DNA of 13,326 nucleotides, taken from the NCBI GenBank assembly GCA_036260415.1, contig DASZZX010000054.1, forward strand, positions 1-13,326, in the 5' to 3' direction. Position numbers and translations under genes: made by a program. Position 1 is the stretch's first letter; each line of letters opens with the position of its first letter. Under the pieces are notes generated by a model, which was not told the origin of the DNA, searched no databases, and saw only the letters and a list, made by a program, of their open reading frames with translations. Positions 12,209 to 13,326 of the stretch are shown piece after piece. The DNA comes from DASZZX01 sp036260415 (GTDB lineage: Bacteria; Actinomycetota; Nitriliruptoria; Nitriliruptorales; JAHWKO01).

Positions 12209-13065
12209 CAGCTCGACTCCACCGACTCGATGAAGCGCAGGACCGATCGCTCGAAGACGTCCGTGTTCTCGAAATACGGCACGTGTCCGGCAAACGCCAC
12301 CAGTTCCACGCGGGCCCGCGGCATCAGCGACGCGATCGAACGGAGGGAGGACCCGCTGCACAGGAAGTCCCCATCGCCAGCCAGCAACAGGGTCGGACAC
12401 GTGATCTTGCGTAGCAGCGCCGGGTCATCGCCGGTGGTGAGCGAAGCGGCCAAGTTCGTCCGCAGCTGCTCGTACGAGTTCAGGGCCAGGAACCGCTCAC
12501 GCAGAGCCAGGAAGGCGGCCGACTCCCCGTTCTCGACCGTCCGGTCACCGAAGACGAGCGGGTAGATATGGGCGAACAGCCCCGCTGGCCCGGACGACTC
12601 GAGTGTCTTGAGCCACGATCTGGTCAGGTATTTGCGACGGCGGGCGCCGTAGGGGTTGAAGACGGGCCCGACCAGGATCAGACCTCGAACACGGTCCGGG
12701 TGCGTGGCTGCTAGGTCGCGGCAGATCAGCGTGGAGATGGACGTGCCGAGCAGGTAGGTCTGCTCGACCTCCAGACCATCGAGCAGGCGAATGAGATCGT
12801 CGACGTGTTGGCCGAAGGAGAGCGGGCCGTCGGCCGGCGACGAGCAGCCCTGATTGCGGAGGTCGTAGGTGAGCACGCTTGTCGAGAGCGCCAACTCGCG
12901 AGTGAAGTTGCGCCAGAGCGGGCTGATCAGAAAGTAGTTGTTGACGATGGTGAGCTGGGGCCCGGCGCCGTACTGCTCGTAGTAGAGCTGGATCCCGTCC
13001 GGGGTCGTGAGGACCTGCTCTCGGGCGTAACGCAGGTGGAGGTCCTCGAAGCTGGCGGTAGACAC
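12208..13065 (-). CDS. alpha/beta hydrolase fold protein
   Basis: This 285-residue alpha/beta hydrolase is the first gene of the operon. The cap-side motif TPDGIQLYYEQYGAGPQLTI is at residues 21-40, followed by YDLRNQGCSSP at 67-77. The nucleophile elbow is YLLGTSISTLI with Ser109; the usual GxSxG is GTSIS here, its second glycine replaced by Ser111. The acid is in LLLAGDGDFLC (Asp231 or Asp233), and His261 in FAGHVPYFEN completes a triad. The fold includes esterases, thioesterases, lactonases, C-C hydrolases and perhydrolases. In this operon an editing or product-releasing thioesterase, or a hydrolase acting on the final product, is plausible but unproved. It starts at a GTG with GAGGAG seven bases upstream. 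The gene ends in a TGATG overlap with the ligase gene. Confidence 0.87.
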   Translation of the reverse strand: MSTASFEDLHLRYAREQVLTTPDGIQLYYEQYGAGPQLTIVNNYFLISPLWRNFTRELALSTSVLTYDLRNQGCSSPADGPLSFGQHVDDLIRLLDGLEVEQTYLLGTSISTLICRDLAATHPDRVRGLILVGPVFNPYGARRRKYLTRSWLKTLESSGPAGLFAHIYPLVFGDRTVENGESAAFLALRERFLALNSYEQLRTNLAASLTTGDDPALLRKITCPTLLLAGDGDFLCSGSSLRSIASLMPRARVELVAFAGHVPYFENTDVFERSVLRFIESVESS

Positions 13066-13283
13066 GGCGACACTCCTCAGGCGTGCGAGGCAACACCCAT
13101 GTAGAGCCTGATGTGCAGATGGTGATACAGCATCCCGCTCGGCTACACACCGCTGTGGGTGCCGGCATGCGCGAACAGGTCCTAGCTACTTCGTCCTGAA
13201 GAACCCCTTATCGGGCTGATCGTGGTGCTTCTGTGGAAGCAGACGCGGGGCCGTGCCCGTGCGCTTCCGCGGACCGGTCCCGC
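13066..13283. other. leader region of the operon
   Basis: These 218 bases upstream of the first operon gene must hold its promoter unless transcription enters from further right. I see no confident -35/-10 pair. Weak A/T-containing candidates on the minus strand are TATCAC (around 13123-13128) and TACAT (around 13098-13102). GGAAGC (13235-13240) and GCTTCC (13263-13268) form an inverted repeat whose inner bases pair partly (ACG/CGT). It sits just after the stop of the gene at the right edge, where a terminator would be expected. Confidence 0.35.
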
Positions 13284-13326
13284 TCATGTGATGGCGGCAA
13301 CGTGGACCAGGTTGTGGGCCAGGATG
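13284..13326 (-). CDS. 3' end of a minus-strand gene, possibly a transposase
   Basis: Only the last 13 full codons and the stop are inside the window; they read ILAHNLVHVAAIT. A closing helix of the type LAHNLV.(I/V)A is common at the C-terminus of DDE transposases of several insertion-sequence families, and I base the suggestion on that memory alone. The stop is at 13284-13286. If correct, the operon would be bordered by insertion-sequence material on its upstream side. The piece is too short for a family call. Confidence 0.35.
   Translation of the reverse strand, partial: ILAHNLVHVAAIT

Larger units (their letters stand above)
5528..13065 (-). other. nine-gene carrier-protein-dependent biosynthetic operon
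   Basis: Nine same-strand genes fill 7.5 kb with almost no spacer. In transcription order the junctions are a 1-base overlap (TGATG), a 4-base overlap (ATGA), a 1-base gap, a 14-base gap (or 4-base overlap with the alternative start), and a 4-base overlap (ATGA). A 10-base gap, a 25-base overlap and a 4-base overlap (GTGA) follow. One transcript is therefore likely. It carries activation (ligase, ACP, PPTase), redox (DapB-like, SagB-like, thioester reductase), C-C bond (class II aldolase) and hydrolytic (alpha/beta hydrolase, isonitrile hydratase-like) functions. No regulator, transporter or resistance pump is included. The pathway product is unknown to me. Confidence 0.8.

Noticed and set aside
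13160..13167. Palindrome TGCCGGCA in the operon leader
   Set aside because: An 8-bp palindrome is expected by chance in such GC-rich DNA and it is not placed clearly relative to a promoter.
12545..13168. 207-residue minus-strand ORF overlapping the hydrolase
   Set aside because: Out of frame with the hydrolase motifs and proline/arginine-rich; a shadow frame.
1..13326. CRISPR arrays, tRNA and rRNA genes
   Set aside because: No regularly spaced direct repeats of CRISPR length, and no cloverleaf or rRNA-like conserved sequence seen on either strand.

Overview
The window is very GC-rich DNA with strong G/C preference in codon third positions, frequent GTG starts and GGAGG-type ribosome binding sites. 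This points to an actinomycete (Streptomyces-, Micromonospora- or Pseudonocardia-like). The genus cannot be decided from the sequence alone.

Layout. (1) 1-1970: two intact plus-strand genes, a conserved hypothetical protein and a small dihydrofolate-reductase-like/RibD C-terminal protein, the latter followed by a good stem-loop terminator. (2) 1971-5527: a scarred segment. It holds about 900 bp with no intact gene, which includes a three-copy 10-bp tandem repeat and a small remnant resembling the C-terminus of an IS110-family transposase. It then holds an intact minus-strand short-chain dehydrogenase, a badly frameshifted nitrate/sulfonate/taurine-type ABC transporter (ATPase plus the first part of a permease) and a short secreted protein that may be truncated. 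(3) 5528-13065: a tight nine-gene minus-strand operon. (4) 13066-13326: the operon leader and, at the right edge, the last codons of another minus-strand gene, possibly a transposase.

The operon is the main content. In transcription order it encodes an alpha/beta hydrolase, a stand-alone acyl/aminoacyl-AMP ligase, an acyl carrier protein, a DapB-like reductase, a class II aldolase, a SagB-type tandem-domain flavin oxidoreductase, a thioester-reductase-like NAD(P)-dependent dehydrogenase, a DJ-1/PfpI protein of the isonitrile hydratase type, and an Sfp-type phosphopantetheinyl transferase. Most junctions overlap by 1-25 bases or are separated by no more than 14 bases, so the genes are probably translated as one coupled unit.

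The set reads as a self-contained carrier-protein pathway for a small molecule. The PPTase would prime the carrier protein and the ligase would load a carboxylic or amino acid onto it. The SagB-like enzyme could dehydrogenate the bound substrate, and the thioester reductase could release it as an aldehyde. The aldolase could make or break a C-C bond at that aldehyde, and the DapB-like enzyme could reduce a cyclic imine or enamine. There is no polyketide synthase, multidomain NRPS, RiPP precursor or cyclodehydratase, transporter or regulator in the operon. I do not recognise the combination as a known pathway. The order of steps is inference; the family assignments rest on visible motifs.
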